DNA from: Patescibacteria group bacterium | GTDB taxonomy: Bacteria > Patescibacteriota > Gracilibacteria > UBA1369 > JAHJTR01 | Assembly: GCA_018829865.1 (NCBI GenBank) | Contig: JAHJTR010000111.1 | Location: 1-6,365 of the forward strand | Direction of reading: 5' to 3' | Length of the DNA stretch: 6,365 nt | Part shown: positions 1 to 5,793 of the stretch, in pieces | Layout: each line of letters opens with the position of its first letter | How positions within the stretch are numbered: position 1 is the first letter of the stretch | Program-made: the position numbers and the translations under genes | Notes under the pieces: model-generated | Told to the model about the DNA's origin: nothing | What the model saw: the letters and a program-made list of their open reading frames with translations, nothing else | Databases searched by the model: none

Positions 1-210
1 AAGTGGGAGGCAGCCGACATCGCCGAAAAAATTAACCGAACCGCAAAAAATCCGGATGAAGCAAAGAAAATCGCTGAAAGGGGATTTGAGGACGTGCAGC
101 AATTTGAGTATCACAAAGCGATAAAAAACTTCACAGATAAATACTTAAAAATAATTAATAACGATCATATCAAAGAAAGCACATTAAAAAAATTCCAAGC
201 AAAACAGTAA
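1..210 (+). CDS. Glycosyltransferase, C-terminal fragment (5' end outside window)
   Basis: Frame 1 is open from the first base to a TAA at 208-210 and encodes the last 69 residues of a protein. The visible part reads as an amphipathic helical tail: a stretch like DIAEKINRTAKNPDEAKKIAERG, broken here as DIAEKINRTAK then NPDEAKKIAERG, followed by a V-x-x-F-x-Y/H segment and a final helix ending near YLKII. This is the usual end of GT-B fold (GT4/GT1-like) glycosyltransferases, where the last helix crosses back to the N-terminal domain. No catalytic residues are inside the window, so donor and acceptor are unknown. The next glycosyltransferase starts 4 bases after the stop on the same strand, which indicates one operon for surface-glycan assembly. 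The family assignment is inferred from the tail pattern and the neighbour. Confidence 0.6.
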   Translation, partial: KWEAADIAEKINRTAKNPDEAKKIAERGFEDVQQFEYHKAIKNFTDKYLKIINNDHIKESTLKKFQAKQ

Positions 211-214
211 ACTA

Positions 215-1372
215 ATGAAAGAGAAACTATTATTCGTTTTACCGGAGTACAAAAGTGATTCATCAAGCCATTTTGTGCATACGATTGAATTATTGGAGGA
301 GGTTGGCAAAGAAATAGATTTATACGTTTTCATAGAGCACGCGGAGGGGAAGCCGGTGATAAAGAATGCGGAGAAGGTCTATACCTCAAAAACAAACTTA
401 CCGATTTTAGGTTTGCTTAATAGAATTTTAATCTTTGTTTGGTATCGTTTAAGAGGGGGCAAGAATTTCTATGTTCATTACTCCTATTTCTCCTGCATCA
501 TCTGCAGCCTAATCAGCCGCCTCACTTTCGCCAAAACCTATTACTGGCACTGCGAAGAATACATCAACTACGGATCAGACCGTCGCTCAAATATAATCGG
601 CTACCTCAAATGGAAAATCTTCGACGACTTATTACTCAGATTATCACTAAAACTCTGCAATCACCTGGTAACCGGATCCGCCGAATTAATCGAAAAGTAT
701 CACAAAACTTTTGGAGTAAATAAATCAAAAATAAAAATCGTACCAAACAGCATCAATTTGGAAAGATTCAAAATCATCCCCAAAGCTGAAGCCAGAAAAA
801 AACTCAACCTACCCCCGGCCCTGGCAAAAGAAATAAAACCCAACCAAAAAATAGCCCTATTTGTGCATTGGTTAGCCCCCCGAAAAGGCGCCGACCTCCT
901 CCCCCAAATAATCGAAAACGTCACAAAAAAACTCCATCAACAAAAAAATCAAGACACAGTATTCCTAATAGTAGGGGACGGCCCCTTATACAAGGAGCTC
1001 AAACAAAAAAAATACCCCTGCCCCGTAATCTTCACCGGCAAAGTCCCAAACAAAGAAGTCTCAAATTACTTCATGGCCAGCGACCTCTTCATCATGCCCT
1101 CCCGACAAGAAGGCTTCCCCCGAGTTTTATTAGAAGCAATGGCATCCGGCATCCCAATAGTAACCTTCGATGCTGGCGGAATTCCCGGAATCCTGACTGA
1201 AGAGCAACGAGAATTTATGGTTGAGAAAAACGATATTGAAGAATTCATAAAAAAAACAGCCCATTTACTAACGAGCGACAACAAACGAGCTAATCTGATC
1301 AAACAGGGGAAATCAAGAGTAAATGAGTTTGGGCATGAGAGGGTGGCGAAGCAATTTTTAGCAATTATCTGA
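215..1372 (+). CDS. GT4-type glycosyltransferase (GT-B fold)
   Basis: A complete 385-residue protein, normal length for GT4 retaining glycosyltransferases that transfer a sugar from a nucleotide-sugar donor to a growing surface glycan at the cytoplasmic face of the membrane. The N-terminal Rossmann domain starts with LLFVLPEY (residues 5-12). The C-terminal donor domain starts near residue 211 with IALFVHWLAPRKGADLL, where R223-K224 sits at the usual diphosphate-binding position, followed by VGDGPL (253-258). The family EX7E motif is intact as E299-GFPRVLL-E307, followed by EAMASGIPIV and the AGGIPG loop (320-325). Hydrophobic patches near residues 64-76 and 92-104 may be membrane-associating. 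The start lies 4 bases after the preceding stop and has no SD, suggesting translational coupling. GC skew changes sign within the gene (see findings). Sugar specificity cannot be told. Confidence 0.9.
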   Translation: MKEKLLFVLPEYKSDSSSHFVHTIELLEEVGKEIDLYVFIEHAEGKPVIKNAEKVYTSKTNLPILGLLNRILIFVWYRLRGGKNFYVHYSYFSCIICSLISRLTFAKTYYWHCEEYINYGSDRRSNIIGYLKWKIFDDLLLRLSLKLCNHLVTGSAELIEKYHKTFGVNKSKIKIVPNSINLERFKIIPKAEARKKLNLPPALAKEIKPNQKIALFVHWLAPRKGADLLPQIIENVTKKLHQQKNQDTVFLIVGDGPLYKELKQKKYPCPVIFTGKVPNKEVSNYFMASDLFIMPSRQEGFPRVLLEAMASGIPIVTFDAGGIPGILTEEQREFMVEKNDIEEFIKKTAHLLTSDNKRANLIKQGKSRVNEFGHERVAKQFLAII

Positions 1373-1380
1373 GGCCAGTA

Positions 1381-1452
1381 ATGAAAAAACCTAAAATATT
1401 AATCTTTACAGGAAATACTCTCATAATTTTAGATTATATTAAAATGAAATAA
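1381..1452 (+). pseudogene. Possible truncated glycosyltransferase start (23 codons)
   Basis: An ATG at 1381 follows a good SD (GAGG at 1371-1374, six bases away), which overlaps the stop of the preceding gene. The peptide begins MKKPKILIFTGNTLII, like the first beta-strand and following loop of a GT-B glycosyltransferase. It then degrades to LDYIKMK and stops at TAA 1450-1452. The expected glycine-rich loop and the rest of the domain are absent. The likeliest reading is the 5' stub of a third glycosyltransferase of the operon, cut off where the 1453-3388 block begins. The homology rests on about 12 residues, so a chance short ORF is not excluded. Confidence 0.35.
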
Positions 1453-1520
1453 AATATAATTGATTATAACTAACACATGGTTTAGAGTTGAAAGACCTTC
1501 TAATCACTAAATAAACCCCA
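1453..1520 (+). promoter_or_regulatory. AT-rich leader with weak promoter candidate for the 199-residue protein
   Basis: This 68-base stretch lies between the truncated glycosyltransferase start and the membrane-protein gene. It holds a perfect TATAAT at 1455-1460 and TATAAC at 1465-1470, but neither has a convincing -35 box at the right distance. In such AT-rich DNA these may be chance. There is no SD before the ATG at 1521. Confidence 0.2.
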
Positions 1521-2120
1521 ATGACACTATCCGATGTTGTATCAATTGGGCAAATAGTCATCTGGATAGCTATTATTCTTTATTATATCCTTGTATATAA
1601 AATTAAGATTGATAAAATCGAGAAATCTGTTGGCTCGATTGATCAATTAAAAAATTACATTAGTGACTTAAGCGAATATTTAAAAGAATGGAAAGGCGTG
1701 CCAAAATATTTGAGATGTTTTAATGCTTATTACACATCAAATTCCCCTCTGCAGCTCACTGCTTCCGGTCTTGATTTTATCAAAGATAGCGGGTTTGAAG
1801 CCATATTTAAGAACAATAAATCTTTCTTTATAACAAGCCTCAGAGAGCGACTCAAGAGCAAAGAAAATGATAATAGTTTTTTTTATTTTTGCGAAGAGTA
1901 TTCAATTCAACTCATCATGGAGCTGGAAGAAGATGAATCACATCTATTGTCAGATATAAGAGATTTCATTTTTAAGAGAGGGCTATCTGATATCAAGAAA
2001 ATTCTTTTTAAATCATTGGGTTTATACCTAAGAGATCAGCTCATAAAAGATTTCGGAAAAGAAGAAGACTTCAAAAAACTCAAGGAAAATGAGCTTAGGA
2101 ATAAAGAGCAGCGTGGATAG
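1521..2120 (+). CDS. Membrane-anchored protein of unknown function
   Basis: A 199-residue protein I cannot assign to a named family. Residues about 8-26 form one strongly hydrophobic helix followed by YKIKIDKIEK, so the bulk is probably cytoplasmic (positive-inside). A predicted helical or coiled segment (30-57) leads to a soluble, charged domain. Within that, NSPLQLTASGLDFIKDSG (74-91) and a later GLYLRDQLI (167-175) resemble, from memory, an uncharacterised bacterial family with an SPLxLTxxG box and a G-x-LRD ending; this is inference. The C-terminus (176-199) is a highly charged tail. No SD precedes the ATG. The gene lies 169 bases upstream of the toxin-antitoxin pair on the same strand, but the pair has its own promoter, so a shared function is not established. 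It could be cargo of the same inserted block. Confidence 0.65.
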   Translation: MTLSDVVSIGQIVIWIAIILYYILVYKIKIDKIEKSVGSIDQLKNYISDLSEYLKEWKGVPKYLRCFNAYYTSNSPLQLTASGLDFIKDSGFEAIFKNNKSFFITSLRERLKSKENDNSFFYFCEEYSIQLIMELEEDESHLLSDIRDFIFKRGLSDIKKILFKSLGLYLRDQLIKDFGKEEDFKKLKENELRNKEQRG

Positions 2121-2231
2121 TTAGGGCGCACTGAAAAACACAAATGAAGTTAAAAAAACAAACAAATATTAACTTTTAGGTAAGATTTTCTAATAAATAT
2201 AAAATATTTAGACATACTTTAGTTAAAATAA

Positions 2232-2260
2232 TTGACAATCATCATTGTTTAGACTATTTT
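2232..2260 (+). promoter_or_regulatory. Sigma70-type promoter of the toxin-antitoxin operon
   Basis: A consensus -35 box TTGACA (2232-2237) is followed, after exactly 17 bases, by TATTTT (2255-2260, four of six to consensus). Transcription would start near 2267, giving a leader of about 23 bases before the antitoxin ATG at 2290. There is no SD in that leader, which ends in CCCCTCATTCCA. Confidence 0.55.
2235..2248. promoter_or_regulatory. Candidate operator: inverted repeat ACAAT-N4-ATTGT
   Basis: ACAAT (2235-2239) and ATTGT (2244-2248) form a perfect 5-bp inverted repeat with a 4-base centre. It overlaps the end of the -35 box and sits within the promoter spacer. A repressor bound here would block RNA polymerase. 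The antitoxin encoded next carries an HTH domain, and autorepression is the rule for such operons, so it is the obvious ligand. Binding is inferred; a 5-bp arm alone could occur by chance. Confidence 0.4.
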
Positions 2261-2289
2261 ATTATGCACAAACCTAACCCCTCATTCCA

Positions 2290-2985
2290 ATGATTGAAAA
2301 TTTCATCTTCAAACTCAGAAAAATGAACGGGCTTTCACAAGGGGATCTTGCCAGTAAAATAGGCATATCTCGCCCCACACTTATCTCGATTGAAAAGGGA
2401 AAAAGAGATATCACTCTCACTGAAATTAAAAAAATATCTCAAATTTTTGACATACCCGTAAATGTAATGCTGGATGAAGAGCTCGAAATGAGTGAGAAGA
2501 TTGACTCTCAAAACGCTCATCAAAAGTCATTCAAGAAATTCCACAATCTTGTACTAAAATGCATTAAATATGGATCAGATGAGGATGGAAAGATAACAAA
2601 AACCAAGTTGGCGAAACTGGTATATCTATGTGATTTTGCAAGTTACTATAAATACCTTTCGCCTATTTCAGGTTTCGCATATCACCGGCTAGCACAAGGC
2701 CCGGTTGCCATCGAATTTTTTGACCTTATAGATACGGATGAATCTATTTGTGTCGAAAGTAAAGGGCGAGCAATGATGGTTTCACTCATTGAAAATCCCG
2801 ATGAATCGGTTCTAAGCAAGGAAGAAGAAAAAGTTGTTAAAGCCGTTTGCACTGCATGGAAAGATAAAAGTACAAAAGACATAGTCGACTTCACTCATCG
2901 CCAACTTCCCTGGGCGACATCCAAAGAAGGAGAAGTTATCCCTTATGAATTAATTAACATGGAAGAACCCAATAATGTTTATTAA
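2290..2985 (+). CDS. HTH-Panacea (DUF4065) antitoxin / transcriptional regulator
   Basis: A 231-residue protein with two domains. Residues 4-62 are a Xre/Cro-type HTH: LSQGDLASKIGISRPTL is the helix-turn-helix, followed by IEKGKRDITLTEIKKI. After a linker (63-83), residues about 84-220 are a Panacea/DUF4065 (SocA- and GepA-like) domain, shown by LAKLVYLCDFASYY (107-120), the ISGFAYHRLAQGPVA segment (126-140), SKEEEKVV (176-183) and the terminal FTHRQLPWAT then GEVIPYELI (201-222). Panacea domains are known antitoxin modules that pair with many unrelated toxins; the HTH version would also repress its own operon. The start fits the usual HTH N-terminus. The gene has its own promoter and palindrome upstream and overlaps the toxin gene by 11 bases, a classic type II toxin-antitoxin arrangement. 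Which toxin surface it blocks cannot be seen. Confidence 0.85.
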   Translation: MIENFIFKLRKMNGLSQGDLASKIGISRPTLISIEKGKRDITLTEIKKISQIFDIPVNVMLDEELEMSEKIDSQNAHQKSFKKFHNLVLKCIKYGSDEDGKITKTKLAKLVYLCDFASYYKYLSPISGFAYHRLAQGPVAIEFFDLIDTDESICVESKGRAMMVSLIENPDESVLSKEEEKVVKAVCTAWKDKSTKDIVDFTHRQLPWATSKEGEVIPYELINMEEPNNVY

Positions 2986-3388
2986 AGACACCAAATTCTA
3001 CGTTGAATTCTCAAAATACGCAGAAAAGCATTTCTGTAAAAATTTCCTCAAGAAATACAAAGAAAAAAAGTGGGTTGAGACAAGAAAAACAATTAACGCC
3101 ACCCTTGAGCGAATTTCAGCCTTCCAAAAAACAAATCTCATCGACAACATCAAGTTTTCACAATTAAAGAACGCAGGAATCTTTAAGCTCGATTTCAGAG
3201 TCGCCGGCACATATTCCTCCCCTAAAAAATCCGGCAACAGAGCCATCTTTCACCTATGCAACACAACAAATAAAATAACAATTCTATTAGTTTACAGTAA
3301 AGATGATTGCAAAAAGAAGCAGTCAGAAACACAATGGATTTTGGAACATGTGAAAAATAATTTTCCGGAGTATCGGGGGATCTGTTAA
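2975..3388 (+). CDS. RelE/HigB-superfamily toxin (putative mRNA interferase)
   Basis: A 137-residue basic protein starting inside the antitoxin gene (ATG 2975, antitoxin stop 2983-2985). A GGAAGAA ribosome site at 2961-2967 lies inside the antitoxin frame, so translation is probably coupled. The N-terminal half is helical and Lys-rich (FSKYAEKHFCKNFLKKYK, residues 12-29). The C-terminal half gives alternating strands of the RelE fold: IFKLDFRVAGTY (69-80), KSGNRAIFHL (85-94) and ITILLVYSKDD (101-111). The F-R-V, G-N-R and LLVYSK pattern is typical of RelE/HigB-like toxins that cut mRNA, often on the ribosome. R75, R89 and K109 are candidate active-site basics; this is by analogy only. A ParE-like (gyrase-targeting) role is possible within the same fold. 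At 137 residues it is longer than the usual 85-110. Confidence 0.7.
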   Translation: MFIKDTKFYVEFSKYAEKHFCKNFLKKYKEKKWVETRKTINATLERISAFQKTNLIDNIKFSQLKNAGIFKLDFRVAGTYSSPKKSGNRAIFHLCNTTNKITILLVYSKDDCKKKQSETQWILEHVKNNFPEYRGIC

Positions 3389-3403
3389 GAATTCATGATC
3401 CCC
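3376..3403. repeat. Inverted repeat GGGGATC-N14-GATCCCC over the toxin stop codon
   Basis: GGGGATC (3376-3382) and GATCCCC (3397-3403) are perfect 7-bp arms around a 14-base loop that contains the toxin stop codon. Neither strand has a T-run after the hairpin, so it is not a standard intrinsic terminator. It could still act as an mRNA 3'-end stabiliser between the convergent genes, or mark the right boundary of the inserted block. Confidence 0.45.
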
Positions 3404-3490
3404 AAATACGACTCCAAAAACATCACCCGGAATTTCATTAATATGCTCACAAATCGATAACATCTCCGAGAATCTATCCTTCCAAATCAT
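3389..3490 (-). pseudogene. Possible 5' remnant of a class I/TylF-like methyltransferase gene
   Basis: On the minus strand an ATG at 3490 starts MIWKDRFSEMLSICEHINE, followed by IPGDVFGVVFG. The RF-x-x-ML-x-ICE-x-x-x-x-IPGD pattern resembles the start of class I methyltransferases of the TylF type, where PGD is normally followed by an E-x-G-V-x-x-G SAM-binding loop. Here the loop is shortened to FGVVFG, and beyond about 3400 the frame merely runs antisense into the toxin gene. The start overlaps the stop of the intact methyltransferase by 17 bases, as expected for a next gene in the same operon. The likely reading is a gene whose 3' part was lost when the toxin-antitoxin block arrived. The match spans only about 30 residues. 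Confidence 0.3.
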
Positions 3491-4238
3491 CACATTTTGA
3501 GCAAACCGCAATCAGCCCATCACAATTCTCAGGCTCGCCTTTTTCAATATGTTTTTCATAATACTTCTTCGGATATTTAAGAATTCGTTTCACAAACTTA
3601 AAGCTATTACGAAAAGGATATAATAAATAATTCAGCTGCAACAAAAGAATAAAGATTTTCAGCCTATGGGTCTTTTTTGCATACCCCAGTATTTTATTGA
3701 TTTTAAAGTAACTGCCAATCGTTTTTCGCAAACTCTCTTCCGTAAAATGCTGATAATGCTTCTTATGAATCGGACTGTTTATTGATGGCACCGTGATTAT
3801 CAGTTTTCCATCCTCTTTTAACAAATTACTTAGATTTGCAAGAATCCCATCGATATTTTCCTCTTTAAAATGTTCCAAAACTTCCATCAGAATAATCACA
3901 TCAAATTTTTTATCTAAAGAAATCGATTCCATTTTACCAATATAAAAATCAAGTTCAGGATTAAAAGCCTTAGCAAAAGCTATCGCCCTCTCGGAATAAT
4001 CTATCCCCGAAATATCAACATTTTCTTTTTTAAGCTCATAACACAGCCTGCCATCACCGCACCCGGCATCCAATACTGACTGATTATTAAACGGCTCAAT
4101 TTCCTTTTTCACTAGTGCAATCCGTGAAAAATACTCAGCACTAAAAAAAAGCTTCTCATATTCCGAAGCTAAGTCAGAGTAGTGATAAGGGAAAAAATAC
4201 TGATCCTCCTGAGCCTTCTGCTGTTTACTCAAAACCAT
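3474..4238 (-). CDS. Class I SAM-dependent methyltransferase (UbiG/Methyltransf_23-like)
   Basis: A complete 254-residue Rossmann-fold methyltransferase that transfers a methyl group from SAM to an unknown acceptor, probably a sugar or lipid of the surface glycan. Motif I is VLDAGCGDGRL (55-65). The acidic residue closing strand 2 is D80 in SGIDYSERAI. Motif II is FDVIILMEVLEHF (112-124), with the EVLEHF signature of UbiG-like and glycan-associated enzymes. Motif III is LLKEDGKLIITVP (139-151), followed by HYQHFTEESL (161-170), common in this subgroup. A hydrophobic segment (194-208) and a Lys/Tyr-rich stretch (215-233) suggest contact with the membrane or a lipid-linked substrate. The C-terminus ends with CSKC. 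No SD precedes the start; a TATAAT on the minus strand (4274-4269) is a weak promoter candidate. The metK gene that makes its cofactor lies upstream, separated by a terminator. Confidence 0.85.
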   Translation of the reverse strand: MVLSKQQKAQEDQYFFPYHYSDLASEYEKLFFSAEYFSRIALVKKEIEPFNNQSVLDAGCGDGRLCYELKKENVDISGIDYSERAIAFAKAFNPELDFYIGKMESISLDKKFDVIILMEVLEHFKEENIDGILANLSNLLKEDGKLIITVPSINSPIHKKHYQHFTEESLRKTIGSYFKINKILGYAKKTHRLKIFILLLQLNYLLYPFRNSFKFVKRILKYPKKYYEKHIEKGEPENCDGLIAVCSKCDDLEG

Positions 4239-4428
4239 TTTATTAGCAAATTAATAATATTCAAAAATATTATAATCCGTATTTATAATTTATAGTATCA
4301 AAAAAGATTATTAATAAATCCCAAGAACCCCCCGCATCCGCTCCCGCTCCATATTTTGTCTTTCCAATTCAAATCGGCTATAGTTCAAAAAAATTTTAAA
4401 AAACCACAATGCTCAAAACGGCTACCCC
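4239..4428. other. Intergenic stretch, no gene seen
   Basis: The first part (4239-4320) is very AT-rich and includes the possible minus-strand -10 box TATAAT (4274-4269) for the methyltransferase. The part at 4322-4350 is unusually C-rich on the + strand (CCCCCCGCATCCGCTCCCGCTCC). I see no supported ORF, RNA gene or repeat. CGGCTA occurs twice (4375-4380 and 4419-4424), which may be chance. Confidence 0.4.
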
Positions 4429-4463
4429 AAAAAAAGACCGAGCATCAAGCTCGGTCTTTTTTT
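4429..4463 (-). terminator. Intrinsic terminator after metK
   Basis: A perfect 8-bp GC-rich stem GACCGAGC/GCTCGGTC (4436-4443 and 4449-4456) has a 5-base ATCAA loop. It is flanked by seven A on the left and seven T on the right, so the hairpin carries a U-run on both strands and extends to 15 pairs. It lies 14 bases past the metK stop, so it primarily ends metK transcription. The symmetry would also stop + strand transcripts. Confidence 0.95.
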
Positions 4464-4477
4464 ATTAATTCCACTAT

Positions 4478-5716
4478 TTAAAGCCCCGCCTCATTCCTCA
4501 GCAATTCCGCCTTATCAGTCTTCTCCCAAGTAAACACATCCAAATCTTCCTCTCTACCAAAATGCCCATAAGCGGCAGTCTTCTTATAAATCGGTCTTCG
4601 TAAATTCAGAGAAGAACTGATTCCCGCCGGCTTAAGCTCAAAATTCTTCCTGATTAATTCCTCAATTCTACCCTCATCAATTTTTCCGGTACCAAAAGTA
4701 TTCACATTAATCGAAACAGGCTCGGCAACTCCGATAGCATAAGCAATCTGCACCTCGCATCTGGTCGCAATCCCTGAGGCAACAATGTTTTTGGCAATAT
4801 ACCTTCCCATGTAAGCCCCACTACGATCAACTTTTGAAGGATCTTTACCCGAGAAGCAACCTCCACCATGATGGCCCATACCACCATAAGTATCCACTAT
4901 AATCTTGCGGCCGGTCAAACCGGCATCACCCGGAGGACCTCCAATAATAAACTTGCCGGTCGGATTAATATGATAAATCGTTTGATCATCAAGCAAGTTA
5001 CCACAAACCGGCTTAATCACATGTTCAATAATATCTCTTTTGATTTGATCATGAGAAACCTCAGGCCCATGTTGAGTTGAAATAACCACAGTATGCACCC
5101 GTACCGGCTTACCGTTCATATATTCAATAGTCACCTGACTCTTACCATCCGGTCTCAAATATCTAAGCCCATTCTCTTTACGCACGCTCGCCAATTTACG
5201 AGTCAATTTATGCGACATCAAAATCGGCATCGGCATCAGCTCAGGAGTCTCAGTGCACGCATATCCGTACATCATTCCTTGATCACCGGCGCCTTGTTCT
5301 TTATTGGAGGCGCTATCCACACCCTGCGCAATATCAGGGCTCTGCTCATCAACGCTGATCAAAACAGCGCAAGCCTTATAATCAAAACCGTAAGTCGCAT
5401 CGGTATAACCGATTTCTTTAATAGTTTGTCGCACGATTTTAGGAATATCAACATAACAAGTAGTGCTGATTTCCCCGGCCACAAGCACAAGCCCGGTTGT
5501 TACCATTGTTTCAGCCGCCACGCGACCATTAGGATCTTGAGCAAAAATCGCATCCAAAATCGCGTCACTAATCTGATCAGCCATTTTATCGGGATGTCCT
5601 TCAGTAACTGATTCAGAGGTAAAAAGATATTTTCCTCCATTTGCTTGCGAGCCGCCGCTTTGATTCGCAGCATCATTTTGCATCCCTGACCCGGAGTGCA
5701 TTCCAGTGTAGTCCAT
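4478..5716 (-). CDS. metK: S-adenosylmethionine synthetase (methionine adenosyltransferase)
   Basis: MetK makes SAM from methionine and ATP in the cytoplasm, with release of phosphate and diphosphate. With the start at 5716 the protein has 412 residues, against about 380-400 for most bacterial MetK. All signatures are present: GHPDKMADQISDAILD (40-55, with the catalytic-site His and Asp), GAGDQGMMYGYA (142-153), GGPPGDAGLTGRK (259-271) and the phosphate loop GGGCFSGKDPSKVDRS (284-299). The first 28 residues are a Gly/Ser/Asn/Gln-rich extension before KYLFTSESVTEG. The frame is open up to an ATG at 5788, but that ATG lies upstream of the leader terminator, directly after the riboswitch, so 5716 is preferred. 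ATGs at 5701 and 5683 are alternatives, and none has a strong SD. Expression is controlled by the SAM-I riboswitch upstream and ended by the hairpin at 4429-4463. Confidence 0.95.
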   Translation of the reverse strand: MDYTGMHSGSGMQNDAANQSGGSQANGGKYLFTSESVTEGHPDKMADQISDAILDAIFAQDPNGRVAAETMVTTGLVLVAGEISTTCYVDIPKIVRQTIKEIGYTDATYGFDYKACAVLISVDEQSPDIAQGVDSASNKEQGAGDQGMMYGYACTETPELMPMPILMSHKLTRKLASVRKENGLRYLRPDGKSQVTIEYMNGKPVRVHTVVISTQHGPEVSHDQIKRDIIEHVIKPVCGNLLDDQTIYHINPTGKFIIGGPPGDAGLTGRKIIVDTYGGMGHHGGGCFSGKDPSKVDRSGAYMGRYIAKNIVASGIATRCEVQIAYAIGVAEPVSINVNTFGTGKIDEGRIEELIRKNFELKPAGISSSLNLRRPIYKKTAAYGHFGREEDLDVFTWEKTDKAELLRNEAGL

Positions 5717-5736
5717 AGGTATATATGTTATTAAAT

Positions 5737-5761
5737 AAAAAAAACCTCTTTGTTTTAGAGG
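5737..5761 (-). terminator. Riboswitch-controlled intrinsic terminator in the metK leader
   Basis: On the minus strand CCTCT (5761-5757), loop AAAACAA and AGAGG (5749-5745) form a short hairpin followed by eight U (5744-5737), then the metK start 21 bases on. The 5-bp stem is modest, as suits a conditional terminator. Its left arm can instead pair with the 3' side of the SAM aptamer (see the riboswitch entry), giving an on/off switch. Confidence 0.85.
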
Positions 5762-5793
5762 AAGATTTAGGTATTCGATTGAATTCATGTACC

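Noticed and set aside
439..723. 94-codon + strand ORF inside the glycosyltransferase
   Set aside because: Out-of-frame shadow of a confidently assigned gene with no recognisable features.
868..1200. 110-codon + strand ORF inside the glycosyltransferase
   Set aside because: It overlaps the donor domain and EX7E motif in another frame and is Pro/Arg/Lys-rich without any domain, a product of the C/A-rich coding strand.
2194..2210. TAAATAT-AAA-ATATTTA inverted repeat upstream of the antitoxin
   Set aside because: Pure A/T arms in a very AT-rich spacer, too far from the promoter core and with no U-run pattern of a terminator; probably chance.
3323..3388. Downstream half of the minus-strand frame that starts at 3511 or 3490
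   Set aside because: It is only antisense to the toxin's C-terminus; just the part upstream of about 3400 resembles a methyltransferase, so only that was kept as a remnant.
1239..3396. 10-base direct repeat AAGAATTCAT at 1239-1248 and 3387-3396 as insertion target-site duplication
   Set aside because: The left copy is inside the intact glycosyltransferase, about 130 bases before its stop, so it cannot mark the left edge of the inserted block; likely chance.
5093..5611. 172-codon + strand ORF opposite metK
   Set aside because: It is antisense to strongly conserved MetK motifs, and its composition (His/Asn/Arg-rich) is that of a shadow frame.
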